DNA of 64,000 nt from Clostridia bacterium (lineage in GTDB: Bacteria > Bacillota > Clostridia > UBA1212): positions 38,256 to 102,255 of the forward strand of contig JAFSVU010000027.1 of the NCBI GenBank assembly GCA_017444825.1, given 5' to 3'. Made by a program: the position numbers and the translations under genes. A model generated the notes under the pieces. The model was not told where the DNA came from. It saw only the letters and a list, made by a program, of their open reading frames with translations, and ran no database searches. Below, piece by piece: positions 52,024-60,522 of this stretch; within the stretch, counting starts at the first letter, position 1; each line of letters opens with the position of its first letter.

Positions 52024-54318
52024 ATGACAGAAGAAGAGAAAGTTACCGAAACAAATACCCCGGAAAACGAGGAGATGACTCCGGCAGAGAAACTGACCCG
52101 TGAAGAGAACGAGGCGAATCTCAAAAAGGTGCGCGAGATCATCAGAATTGCGAAAAAGAACTACCCCAGAGCCAATATGGATCGCATCATGCATGCGTAC
52201 GAGGTGGCAAATCATATGCACCAGGGCCAGAAGCGCAAATCGGGGGAACCTTTTATAGACCATCCCATTGAAGTGGCGCTTATTCTTGCGGAGATGCACG
52301 CTGCGCCGGACTGCATTGCGGCGGGTATGCTTCACGACGTGGTGGAGGATACCTCGCTTACCATTGACGACGTTCAGGCGGAGTTCGGATCCACCATCGC
52401 AGAACTGGTGGACGGTGTCACAAAGCTCAAAAAAATAGGCGACCTGACAAAGGAGGAGCAGCAGGCAGAGAACCTCCGTAAAATGGTCATGCACATTGCC
52501 GAGGATCCCCGGGTGGTCGTTATCAAGCTGGTGGACCGACTTCACAACATGCGGACGCTTCAGTACATGAACACCGACCAGCAGATGAAGAAAGCCAGGG
52601 AAACTCTGGAGATCTACGCGCCTCTTGCCCACAGATTCGGTATGAGCAAGATCAAATGGGAACTGGAGGACCTTTCCTTCAAGTATCTGGACCCCATTGG
52701 TTATGAAGAAATAGAGCAGCAGCTCAACATGACCCGCAAAAACCGGGAGGATTTCATAACCAATATCCTCGCCTTGGTGGGAGCGGCCCTTGAGGAGAAC
52801 GGTATCCACAACGCGGAGCTGGACGGCAGACCCAAGCACATCTACAGCATAAAGCGCAAAATGGACCAGAACAAAAAGCGTCTGGACCAGATATACGACC
52901 TGCTGGCTATCCGCATAATCGTGGACACCAACGCCCAGTGCTATTCGGTGCTTGGCATCATCCACAACATGTTCAATATTGTGGACAAGCGCTTCAAGGA
53001 CTACATCTCAAGACCGAAGCCCAACGGCTACAGGTCAATCCACACCACGGTGCTTTCCAGCGAGGGCATTCCCTTCGAAGTGCAGATCAGGACCCACGAG
53101 ATGCACGCCATGGCGGAGATGGGCATTGCTGCTCATTGGCGTTATAAAGAGGGCACAAAAAAAGACGCGGAGCTGGAGGAATCTGAGACCTACGAGTGGG
53201 TCAAGAGGCTTTACGAGAGCCAGCGCGACGAGGAATCCTCCGAATTCCTTGAGACCTTCAAGATGAACCTGTACACGGACGAGGTGTTCGTATACACGCC
53301 AAAGGGCGACGTCAAGGTGCTTCCCCTCGGGTCAACGCCGATAGATTTTGCATACTGCATCCACAGCGACATTGGAAACCGCATGGTGGGCGCAAAGGTG
53401 AACGGAGAGCTCAAGCCCCTCACCTATACCCTCAAAACAGGGGACAAGATAGACATCATCACATCCAACGCTCCCAACAGGGGACCCAGCAGAGACTGGT
53501 TGAAGATCGTGAAGAGCCCTGAAGCCAGATCCAAGCTTCGCCAATGGTTCAAAAAGGAACGCAAGGAGGAGAATATCGAACTGGGCAAGGTCATGCTCGA
53601 CAGGGAACTGAAGCGCCAGGGCGTGACCTATCAGGAACTGTTTGAAGACGAAGAGGCGGTGGATGAGTTCTTAAAGCGCAGCAACTTCGGCAGCGTGGAC
53701 GACATGCTGAATGCCCTTGGTTTCGGCGACATCACGGCTCTTAAGATCATCGTCAGGCTGAAGGACATATACGCAAAGCGCAGGCAGTCGAATCAGACAG
53801 CCGAGGAGCCGATGAACCTCAAGACCGCCAAAGACGCCAAGGTCAAACCCGAGAGCGTCTCCGACAACGGCGTTATCGTGCAGGATATGTCAAACTGCCT
53901 GGTGAAGATAGCCCGCTGTTGCAATCCTGTCCCCGGAGACATGATAGTGGGTTATACCACAAGGACCAGCGGCGTATCCGTTCACAGAGCGGACTGCCCC
54001 AACGTAAAGGCCATGGCCGAGATCGATTCCGGCCGCATGATACAGGTAAGATGGGCAAGCGACATCCCCGGTTCCTCCAAGCACACGGCCGAGATCAAGA
54101 TCGAAGCCATTGACGACGGCCAGACACTCATCAAAGTCGCCAATGCCATCAACGAAATGGCCATCAGGATGACCTCATTCAGCTCGAAAAACAGCAAGGA
54201 CAACTATCAGAACCTGGACGTCACAGTGGAGATCACCGACCGCACACAGCTTGACCTCCTCATCCGGAAGCTCGAGACCATCGACACGGTGAGCAAGGTC
54301 ATACGCCCGGTCAGATGA
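52024..54318 (+). CDS. relA: Bifunctional (p)ppGpp synthetase/hydrolase
   Basis: A long RelA/SpoT protein (764 residues) that makes and degrades the stringent-response alarmone. The hydrolase domain has HDVVEDT (His104-Asp105) and KLVDRLHNMRTL; the synthetase follows with YDLLAIRIIVD and RPKPNGYRSIHTTV; then TGS (VYTPKGDVKVLPLGSTPIDFAY), a helical/zinc-finger part (ARCCNPVPGD) and ACT. Both catalytic halves look intact, so it is probably the Rel type. ATG 52024 follows GAGGTGA, which includes the recJ stop. Confidence 0.97.
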   Translation: MTEEEKVTETNTPENEEMTPAEKLTREENEANLKKVREIIRIAKKNYPRANMDRIMHAYEVANHMHQGQKRKSGEPFIDHPIEVALILAEMHAAPDCIAAGMLHDVVEDTSLTIDDVQAEFGSTIAELVDGVTKLKKIGDLTKEEQQAENLRKMVMHIAEDPRVVVIKLVDRLHNMRTLQYMNTDQQMKKARETLEIYAPLAHRFGMSKIKWELEDLSFKYLDPIGYEEIEQQLNMTRKNREDFITNILALVGAALEENGIHNAELDGRPKHIYSIKRKMDQNKKRLDQIYDLLAIRIIVDTNAQCYSVLGIIHNMFNIVDKRFKDYISRPKPNGYRSIHTTVLSSEGIPFEVQIRTHEMHAMAEMGIAAHWRYKEGTKKDAELEESETYEWVKRLYESQRDEESSEFLETFKMNLYTDEVFVYTPKGDVKVLPLGSTPIDFAYCIHSDIGNRMVGAKVNGELKPLTYTLKTGDKIDIITSNAPNRGPSRDWLKIVKSPEARSKLRQWFKKERKEENIELGKVMLDRELKRQGVTYQELFEDEEAVDEFLKRSNFGSVDDMLNALGFGDITALKIIVRLKDIYAKRRQSNQTAEEPMNLKTAKDAKVKPESVSDNGVIVQDMSNCLVKIARCCNPVPGDMIVGYTTRTSGVSVHRADCPNVKAMAEIDSGRMIQVRWASDIPGSSKHTAEIKIEAIDDGQTLIKVANAINEMAIRMTSFSSKNSKDNYQNLDVTVEITDRTQLDLLIRKLETIDTVSKVIRPVR

Positions 54319-54343
54319 TCGTAAGAGAAACAGGAGAACCATT

Positions 54344-54820
54344 ATGAGATGCGTTGTTCAGCGCGTTCTGTCCTCATCCGTTGAGGTCGACGGAAAGACA
54401 GTATCAGAAATAGGCGAAGGTCTTAACGTGCTCGTGGGTATAGGCCCAGACGACAATGACCGCGACTGCGACTATATAGCCGAAAAGCTCACCGGCCTCC
54501 GCATTTTTGAGGACGAGGAGGGCAAAACCAATCTTTCCATGGCCGACATCGTCGCCCGGGGACGCTCCTGCGGGATCATCCTCATCAGCCAGTTTACGCT
54601 TATGGGCGACGTACGCCACGGCAAGCGCCCCTCGTTTACAGGCGCGGCCGCACCCGAGATCGCGGAAGGAATCTATTTGAGGCTTGTCGAAGCTGTGGAG
54701 AAGATCTGCGGGCCCCTCGGCATTTATGTGGGCAGAGGCGTTTTCAGAGCGGATATGAAGGTGAAAATACTGAACGACGGGCCGTTTACGGTGCTGCTGG
54801 ACAGTAAGAAGTTATTCTAA
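54344..54820 (+). CDS. dtd: D-aminoacyl-tRNA deacylase
   Basis: DTD (158 residues) cleaves D-amino acids and glycine from mischarged tRNA. The SQFTL motif and the cross-subunit Gly-cisPro motif (NDGPFT, where NxGPVT is most common) are visible, as are MRCVVQRVLSSSVEVDG and GRPSFTGAA-like KRPSFTGAA. It lies 25 bases behind relA, as in many Firmicutes. Confidence 0.96.
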   Translation: MRCVVQRVLSSSVEVDGKTVSEIGEGLNVLVGIGPDDNDRDCDYIAEKLTGLRIFEDEEGKTNLSMADIVARGRSCGIILISQFTLMGDVRHGKRPSFTGAAAPEIAEGIYLRLVEAVEKICGPLGIYVGRGVFRADMKVKILNDGPFTVLLDSKKLF

Positions 54821-54825
54821 AGCGG

Positions 54826-55004
54826 TGCCGGACTAAGTAATAAGTAAAAGGTAAGAGGTAAGAGGTGCTGGCGCAAGGTGCCGCCTTAGGTAATAGGTAA
54901 GAGGTAATAGGTAATAGGTTACTGCGTGAAGGGGTGCCGCTTTCGATAAAAGGGAGTGCCGCTCAAGGTAATAAGTAATAGATAATAGGTAATAGGTAAG
55001 AGGT
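54826..55004 (+). repeat. Dispersed GTAATAAGTAAGAGG / GGTGCCGCTCAAG repeat, copy 3
   Basis: From GCGGTGCCGGACTAAGTAAT through many GTAAGAGGTAATAGG units, then GGGGTGCCGCTTTCGATAAA, GGAGTGCCGCTCAAGGTAAT and a final run ending GGTAAGAGGT. The last unit directly abuts the ATG at 55005, so the repeat supplies the only AAGAGG/TAGG ribosome-site-like sequence for that gene. Confidence 0.85.
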
Positions 55005-55640
55005 ATGATAATTAGATGCAGCACGGAACCGTCCAATACGTTCCTCTTTATTAATGACGAGGCCGCAGGGTCCGGTAAACACGAGGCGATGCTCGTTGAC
55101 GCAAGCGCCGACGCGGAGGTCGTGAAGCGGGCCTGCGAGAAATATGACGCATTGGTTAAATACATTGTGGTGACCCACGCCCACTACGACCATCTGACCG
55201 CTTTTGAGGAGCTTATAAAGGCCTTCCCGGAGGCTGAGACGGTCTGCCACGAGGACGAACTTGAAAGCTTTGAAGACGTGGACGCAAACGTCTCATACCT
55301 TTTTGAGGACTCCAGGGTGTTCCCGAAGTGCGGCAAAACCGTAAAAGAGGGCGACGTGATCGTTTTGAAAAGCGAAAACGGAGACGTGACCTTCAAGGTG
55401 CTTCACACGCCCGGTCACACGCCGGGATGCATATGCCTGCTTGACGAAAAGGACAAGCTGATGTTCACCGGGGACACGGTATTTGCGGACGGCGGCATCG
55501 GGAGGACCGATTTCAAAGGCGGGGATACCGACACGCTTTACAGGTCGCTGAAGAGGCTTGCGGAGCTTCCCGAGGACATCACGATCCTTCCCGGTCACGG
55601 AAGGCCGAGCACCATTGCCGAGGAGCTTTATTACTACTGA
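55005..55640 (+). CDS. MBL-fold metallo-hydrolase (glyoxalase II-like)
   Basis: A 211-residue metallo-beta-lactamase-fold enzyme. The metal motif THAHYDH gives His58, His60, Asp62 and His63; HTPGHTPG, TGDTVF and LPGHGRPS complete the set, as in glyoxalase II-like hydrolases of Firmicutes next to relA/dtd. The substrate is unknown, likely a thioester. The start codon is fused to a dispersed repeat; hemZ begins three bases after the stop. Confidence 0.9.
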   Translation: MIIRCSTEPSNTFLFINDEAAGSGKHEAMLVDASADAEVVKRACEKYDALVKYIVVTHAHYDHLTAFEELIKAFPEAETVCHEDELESFEDVDANVSYLFEDSRVFPKCGKTVKEGDVIVLKSENGDVTFKVLHTPGHTPGCICLLDEKDKLMFTGDTVFADGGIGRTDFKGGDTDTLYRSLKRLAELPEDITILPGHGRPSTIAEELYYY

Positions 55641-55643
55641 TCC

Positions 55644-57125
55644 ATGAAACTTGATTTTTACTGCAGGGAAGAATATGCGCCAATGCATTACTATGAGGCA
55701 ATGCAGGTCTTTGCGCATCTTTTCGGCATGCCCGAGATACATTGCGGGTGGGGCGAAGACGATAAGACCGGTGCCGACAGCCTCCTTACGGTGACGTGTG
55801 ACGGCGGAGAGACCGGAAGCTATCCCATTTTTATTGATGCGGCCCGGGAGGATGCGTACTCGGAGGACCCGGTGCTTGATGCAAGAAGAGGGCTTGCAAA
55901 CGACAGAAATCTCCTGAAGCGCTACCTCTACAAGCTTCTTTCAAAGATATACGGGTACGGGTCGCTCTGGGGCGTATTGACGGGTGTGAGGCCCGTGAAG
56001 GTACTCCACAAGCTTCTTGAGGCAGGCATTGGCGAAGAGGATGCGAGAAGCCATTTCAGAGATTTTTTCTTTGTGACCGAAAAGAAGATCGACCTCTGTT
56101 TTGAGACTTTGAAAAATCAGAGAAAGTTCATTGGTGTTGATGAGGACGAGGTAAGCGTTTACGTTTCCATACCCTTCTGTCCCACGATCTGCTCCTACTG
56201 CACCTTCGGGTCGAGCCTTGTGAGCCGCTATGAATCGAGGATCGGCCTATACATCGATGAGCTTGAAAACGAGATCGACTATGCGGCGGGGCGTCTCAAG
56301 GGTAAAAAGATAACCGATATTTACATCGGAGGGGGAACGCCAACGTCGGTCACCGCATCACAGCTTGACAGGATCCTCGGTATTTTAGTGAGGAATTTTG
56401 ATCTGAAGGCGCTTTCCGAATTCAGCGTGGAGGCCGGAAGGCCGGACACAATAACCGAAGAGAAGCTTCTTGTTCTGAAAAAATACGGTGTAACAAGGAT
56501 CAGTATAAATCCCCAGACCATGAACGAAAAAACTCTGAAGGCGATCGGCAGGCACCACACGCCGGAGGAGACCGTTGCGGCTTTCCGTATGGCCAGAAGG
56601 ATCGGTTTTGACAATATCAACATGGACGTGATCGCAGGACTGCCGGGCGAGAACGCAGCGGATTTCGAGCACACCATGGAAGAGATAGAAAAGCTGGGGC
56701 CGGACGGACTTACAGTGCATACATTGGCGCTTAAGAGGGCGTCAAGGCTCTCAAAGGATGAGGACTCGAGAAAGCAGGTGGCTGTAAGCGAAACGGAAAA
56801 AATGTGCGACTGCGGAGCCGAAGCAGCCAGATCCTGCGGCATGCATCCGTACTACCTGTACCGTCAGAAGAACTGCGTCGGAAACAACGAAAACGTAAGC
56901 TACTGCAGGCCGGGTTGTGAGAGCCCGTACAACATACATATCATGGAAGAGGACAAGACCGTGATCGCCTTCGGGGCGGGTGCGGTGACCAAAGTGGTCA
57001 AAAACGGCGGCGCGTTCATAGAGCGGTTCTTCAATACAAAAAGCGTGGACGAATACCTGACGTCACGTGAGGAGATTATAAGACGGAAGAAAGGGGCCCT
57101 CGACCTGATTGACTCGCGGGCTTAG
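55644..57125 (+). CDS. hemZ: HemZ-type radical SAM protein (coproporphyrinogen dehydrogenase-like)
   Basis: A 493-residue radical SAM enzyme. An N-terminal HemZ-specific part (1-170, YGSLWGVLTGVRPVKV) is followed by the cluster motif CPTICSYC (Cys179, Cys183, Cys186), YIGGGTPTS, SVEAGRPDTIT and RISINPQTMN. In Bacillus HemZ is an anaerobic coproporphyrinogen oxidase-like protein, but the biochemical role of the family is not fully settled and no other heme genes are nearby. It completes the recJ-relA-dtd-MBL-hemZ block. Confidence 0.93.
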   Translation: MKLDFYCREEYAPMHYYEAMQVFAHLFGMPEIHCGWGEDDKTGADSLLTVTCDGGETGSYPIFIDAAREDAYSEDPVLDARRGLANDRNLLKRYLYKLLSKIYGYGSLWGVLTGVRPVKVLHKLLEAGIGEEDARSHFRDFFFVTEKKIDLCFETLKNQRKFIGVDEDEVSVYVSIPFCPTICSYCTFGSSLVSRYESRIGLYIDELENEIDYAAGRLKGKKITDIYIGGGTPTSVTASQLDRILGILVRNFDLKALSEFSVEAGRPDTITEEKLLVLKKYGVTRISINPQTMNEKTLKAIGRHHTPEETVAAFRMARRIGFDNINMDVIAGLPGENAADFEHTMEEIEKLGPDGLTVHTLALKRASRLSKDEDSRKQVAVSETEKMCDCGAEAARSCGMHPYYLYRQKNCVGNNENVSYCRPGCESPYNIHIMEEDKTVIAFGAGAVTKVVKNGGAFIERFFNTKSVDEYLTSREEIIRRKKGALDLIDSRA

Positions 57126-57140
57126 AGACCAAATAAAAGT

Positions 57141-57848
57141 TTAGGCCGGTGACTTTGTTAAAACTCCGCCGCAAAAATGACCTGTGACGAGGTCTTCTAT
57201 CTGCTTATGTCCGAGAATATTCGGGTGTATTCCGTCACCTGAGAGAAGAGTCTTTTCATTCCCTTCAAAAACTGCTTTGAGATCGATGAGCCCGAGACCG
57301 TATTTCCTTGAAAGAGAGACGATGGCGTCATTGTAGCTGTCGTGCATGGAGGAGAGATTTTCCGCCCGGCCCAGCCATTTGATGATATTGGCGCGGTCAT
57401 ATTTTCGTGAAACGTGGTTGAGATACCGCTCCGGGTCAATGGGCACTATGGTGGAGAGGGTGACCCCGAAGCCGAGACCAATGAGTCCCTCTACGATCTT
57501 CCCGTATATCGCCCTGAAAGAATGAAGCTCTGTCAATGGTTCGTGGTGCGAAAAAGGATCCAGAGACACTTCCTTCCAGTTAAACATTGAGTCATTGCCG
57601 CCAAAACCGAGGAGCACGCTGTCTCCCGTTTGCTGTTTCAGTCTGCTTTCCTGATTCACGTAATCCTCAATAAGCCTTTCTCCGTCCCTTATCGTATACC
57701 CCATGTGTGAATGGTTTTCGGCTAAAATGCACTCAGCCAGCAGTTTCCCTGAAAGTGCGCCGTCGTAGAGGGTATATTTTTTTGGGCCGTCATTGCTGAA
57801 AATGACTCCCTTAAGTATCGAGTCCCCGAATATGCAAAGCTTTTTCAT
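57141..57848 (-). CDS. SGNH/GDSL-family hydrolase
   Basis: A 235-residue esterase-like protein without signal peptide. Blocks I (IFGDSILKG, Ser10), III (GFGGNDS) and V (DGIHPNILGH with Asp/His) are visible. The start at 57848 is chosen because GGAGGG lies eight bases before it; a longer frame to 57917 has no ribosome site. Substrates in this family are esters or acetylated sugars. It is divergent from the DUF4091 lipoprotein gene. Confidence 0.85.
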   Translation of the reverse strand: MKKLCIFGDSILKGVIFSNDGPKKYTLYDGALSGKLLAECILAENHSHMGYTIRDGERLIEDYVNQESRLKQQTGDSVLLGFGGNDSMFNWKEVSLDPFSHHEPLTELHSFRAIYGKIVEGLIGLGFGVTLSTIVPIDPERYLNHVSRKYDRANIIKWLGRAENLSSMHDSYNDAIVSLSRKYGLGLIDLKAVFEGNEKTLLSGDGIHPNILGHKQIEDLVTGHFCGGVLTKSPA

Positions 57849-57908
57849 AAGTAAGACCCTCCGGTAAAAAGTGACAAAAGAGCGCAGATCCGTGCGGCTT
57901 CCGGTATC

Positions 57909-57937
57909 ATAATGCAATATAAAAGGCGGGAGAGCAA
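57909..57937 (-). promoter_or_regulatory. Probable promoter of the SGNH hydrolase gene
   Basis: On the minus strand TTGCTC (57932-57937), 17 bases, CATTAT (57909-57914). The divergent gap 57849-58177 also contains hairpins TCTAC/GTAGA (58003-58017) and TCCCTA/TAGGGA (58019-58034) and no gene. Confidence 0.5.
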
Positions 57938-58078
57938 CCCACTGCCGTTAGAAAGACGTTTGAAGATGCTTAGACAAGGCTTCCACCTGCCGGGGAGAGA
58001 ACTCTACCGACAGTAGAATCCCTATTTTTAGGGAAATGAAGTGGCACTCGCCAATGCCTTCCGGCCTGCCTGCCGCCC

Positions 58079-58108
58079 TTGACAGTCAGACTCTGCAAGT
58101 AGTAAAAT
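58079..58108 (+). promoter_or_regulatory. Promoter of the DUF4091 lipoprotein gene
   Basis: TTGACA (58079-58084), 18 bases, TAAAAT (58103-58108). Confidence 0.65.
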
Positions 58109-58177
58109 TAATTGTTATACGCATCGATCAAAAGGCGGAACGTTCGCATCTGCCCGAGGATCACCGGAGGTTTGTAT

Positions 58178-60466
58178 ATGAAGAAAGTTGTGACGCTTGT
58201 ATTGGTTATTGTATTGATGGCAGGGCTCCTTTCCGGATGCTCCGGCTATGGCGGACTTAAGGTATCCCTTGACAAAAAAGATGCCCTCGAACCCAGTCTT
58301 TTCCTGACTAACCAATGCGACATCACTTACGACGGCGAAGGTACAGGCAGCTCCCCCTGGTTTAAGGTCAACACCGAGTACGCAAACGATCCCCACGTGA
58401 ATTTTAATTTCAAACAGTATCTCCAGCTTACCGGGCGGGGCTCTGTGAGCAGCGATACGTACAAATATATAGTTCTTAAGATCAAAACAAAGAACTGCAA
58501 CGATAATTCATTCATGCTTTTCGCCAATACCGGCGACATGATGTCTCCCGACCCGAACATATTCAGAAGCGCTTTTTATGACAATACGTCGAGCGACTGG
58601 AACTACGTGATGTTTGATTTTTCGGACAGCGGCCTCACGGGTGACTATTCGTATTTCAGGTTCGATTTTGAGAAGACCGCGACATCCGTTGGCGAATCCT
58701 GCTGCGTGGCGGAGATGATATTCCTGAAGACCGAGGGCGAAGCGCTGAAATTTATCAGCACGAAATCGACGGTGGACAGATCTCTCACAGATGACGAAAA
58801 AAAGACAGTGGACGGGCTCCTTTCAAAATACAAAGTCCAGGCCCCCGCTGAGTTTACGGATTATAAACGGAAGACCGCGGCCAAGGAGGACTCCGGGCTG
58901 ACCCTCAAGTTCAACCATTCATTTACGAGGATAGCTCAGGAAGACACCGGGGCCGGCGGAACCGATACGTACTGCATGTACCTTGCCAAAAATGAGCTTG
59001 AGGCCTGCCAGCTTGTGCTGACCGCAAAAGAGGCCCGCGACGGTCTGACTGTTGAAGTATCCGATTTCACGTTTGAAAACGGCAGCGAGACTCTTAAAAC
59101 TCAGGTTTATGACGGCACGTATTTTGAAGTCGAGGGCGAGCACGTTATCGACCCCATTCCGCCTCTTTCCGGAAGCTTTGGCGTCGAAAAGAACACCAGC
59201 AAGTCACTTGTCATTAAGACGGGAACCTCAGCGGATTCAAAGCCGGGCGCTTACAAGGCTACAGTGAACGTTAAAAACAGCAGCGGCGAGGTGGTCAAGA
59301 CTGCGGATATTTTCGCCTACGTTTGGGATTTCGTGCTTCCCGAGGAGACCTCCTGCAGGACCCTGATGGATCTTGGCTGGTACGGGATATACTCATACCA
59401 CGAGTGCTACGAAGGCGACGACGGTGTGCTCTACAAGATGTACTACGACCTGCTCCTCGAGAACAGGGTGTGCGCCTACAACATACCGTACAACTCGAAC
59501 GACGGCCTCTTTACCGACGAGAGGGCGCTTCCCTACCTCGATAATCCCCGCGTTAGAGCATTTCAGGCTGTGGGCTGGAAGACTGACCTTAACGAGACCA
59601 ATGTCAAAAACGCCTACTCCTTCCTGTCTCAGAAACCGGAGTGGCTGGACAAGGCATATTTCTACCCGATCGACGAGCCTTTGACAAAGAGCATGCTGGA
59701 CGACGTGAACAGGTACGGGCAGCTCCTCAAAGAGAACTTCCCGGGCTACAAGCTCATCACGCCAATGCACTACACCGAGGACCTCTCCGGCGACGGCACC
59801 GTTGACTATTTCGAATACGTCAAGGACAGCGTGACCGCATGGTGCCCCCATAACTTTTTCTTCAGCACCTGGAAGGATTACATGAGCAATCCCAGGACCT
59901 ACATCGGGATCACGCCCCTCATTGAGAAGAAGCTTGGCGAGTTCCCGGACAGAATGAAAAAGGAGCAGCAGGAGGGCGACGAGGTCTGGTGGTACGTCAC
60001 GAGAGTGCCGAACATGCCGGAGGCTACGTTGCTAATAAACTGCGACGCCATCGGTTCCCGGGAGCTGTTCTGGCTCCAGAAGCTGTACGGCATCGACCAC
60101 TTCCTCTATTATGCGGTGAACGACTGGTCCTTTAAAGAATACAATTACGGTGTGGATCCCAAATTTGAGATCGTTAACGGCAACGTAAAATCCTACGGCA
60201 ACGGCGTCCTGGTCTACTGCGGAAAGCCCTACGGCATCAACGGCCCTGTGGAGAGCATGAGACTGGAGCTTGTGAGAGACGGTATCGAGGATTTCGAATA
60301 CCTGACGATGCTTGAAAGCATGATCGGAAAGGAATCCACGGACCTCATCGTGAGGACGGTCGCCAGATCCCTCACGGACTGGAACAAGGACACCGAGGCG
60401 TTCAGCGACCTCAGAATAAAACTGGGAACAATGATAGAAGCCATGGCCGGATCATCCGCAGGCTGA
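58178..60466 (+). CDS. DUF4091 lipoprotein
   Basis: A 762-residue exported protein: signal with lipobox LLSGC (Cys21), a beta-rich module (about 45-185) resembling those of the proteins at 1614 and 3334, a second beta domain (about 240-390, LAKNELEACQLVLTA) and a large C-terminal DUF4091 region (about 400-750) with YPIDEP and RLELVRDGIEDFEYLTMLE. DUF4091 is a TIM-barrel-like domain seen in polysaccharide-using bacteria; the YPIDEP motif suggests a glycosidase-like active site (inference). ATG 58178 follows GGAGG; the longer frame from 58112 lacks a site. GH27 is two genes downstream. Confidence 0.85.
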   Translation: MKKVVTLVLVIVLMAGLLSGCSGYGGLKVSLDKKDALEPSLFLTNQCDITYDGEGTGSSPWFKVNTEYANDPHVNFNFKQYLQLTGRGSVSSDTYKYIVLKIKTKNCNDNSFMLFANTGDMMSPDPNIFRSAFYDNTSSDWNYVMFDFSDSGLTGDYSYFRFDFEKTATSVGESCCVAEMIFLKTEGEALKFISTKSTVDRSLTDDEKKTVDGLLSKYKVQAPAEFTDYKRKTAAKEDSGLTLKFNHSFTRIAQEDTGAGGTDTYCMYLAKNELEACQLVLTAKEARDGLTVEVSDFTFENGSETLKTQVYDGTYFEVEGEHVIDPIPPLSGSFGVEKNTSKSLVIKTGTSADSKPGAYKATVNVKNSSGEVVKTADIFAYVWDFVLPEETSCRTLMDLGWYGIYSYHECYEGDDGVLYKMYYDLLLENRVCAYNIPYNSNDGLFTDERALPYLDNPRVRAFQAVGWKTDLNETNVKNAYSFLSQKPEWLDKAYFYPIDEPLTKSMLDDVNRYGQLLKENFPGYKLITPMHYTEDLSGDGTVDYFEYVKDSVTAWCPHNFFFSTWKDYMSNPRTYIGITPLIEKKLGEFPDRMKKEQQEGDEVWWYVTRVPNMPEATLLINCDAIGSRELFWLQKLYGIDHFLYYAVNDWSFKEYNYGVDPKFEIVNGNVKSYGNGVLVYCGKPYGINGPVESMRLELVRDGIEDFEYLTMLESMIGKESTDLIVRTVARSLTDWNKDTEAFSDLRIKLGTMIEAMAGSSAG

Positions 60467-60522
60467 CAATAAACAGACCGGCAATCAACAGGCTGACTAT
60501 AAATCTATAAGGAGACTTGACA

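Noticed and set aside
54833..55165. Minus-strand open frames rich in Tyr-Tyr-Leu-Leu (here and at 44375-44578, 63348-63566)
   Set aside because: They are translations of the dispersed GTAATAAGTAAGAGG repeat on its opposite strand, lack ribosome sites and differ between copies.
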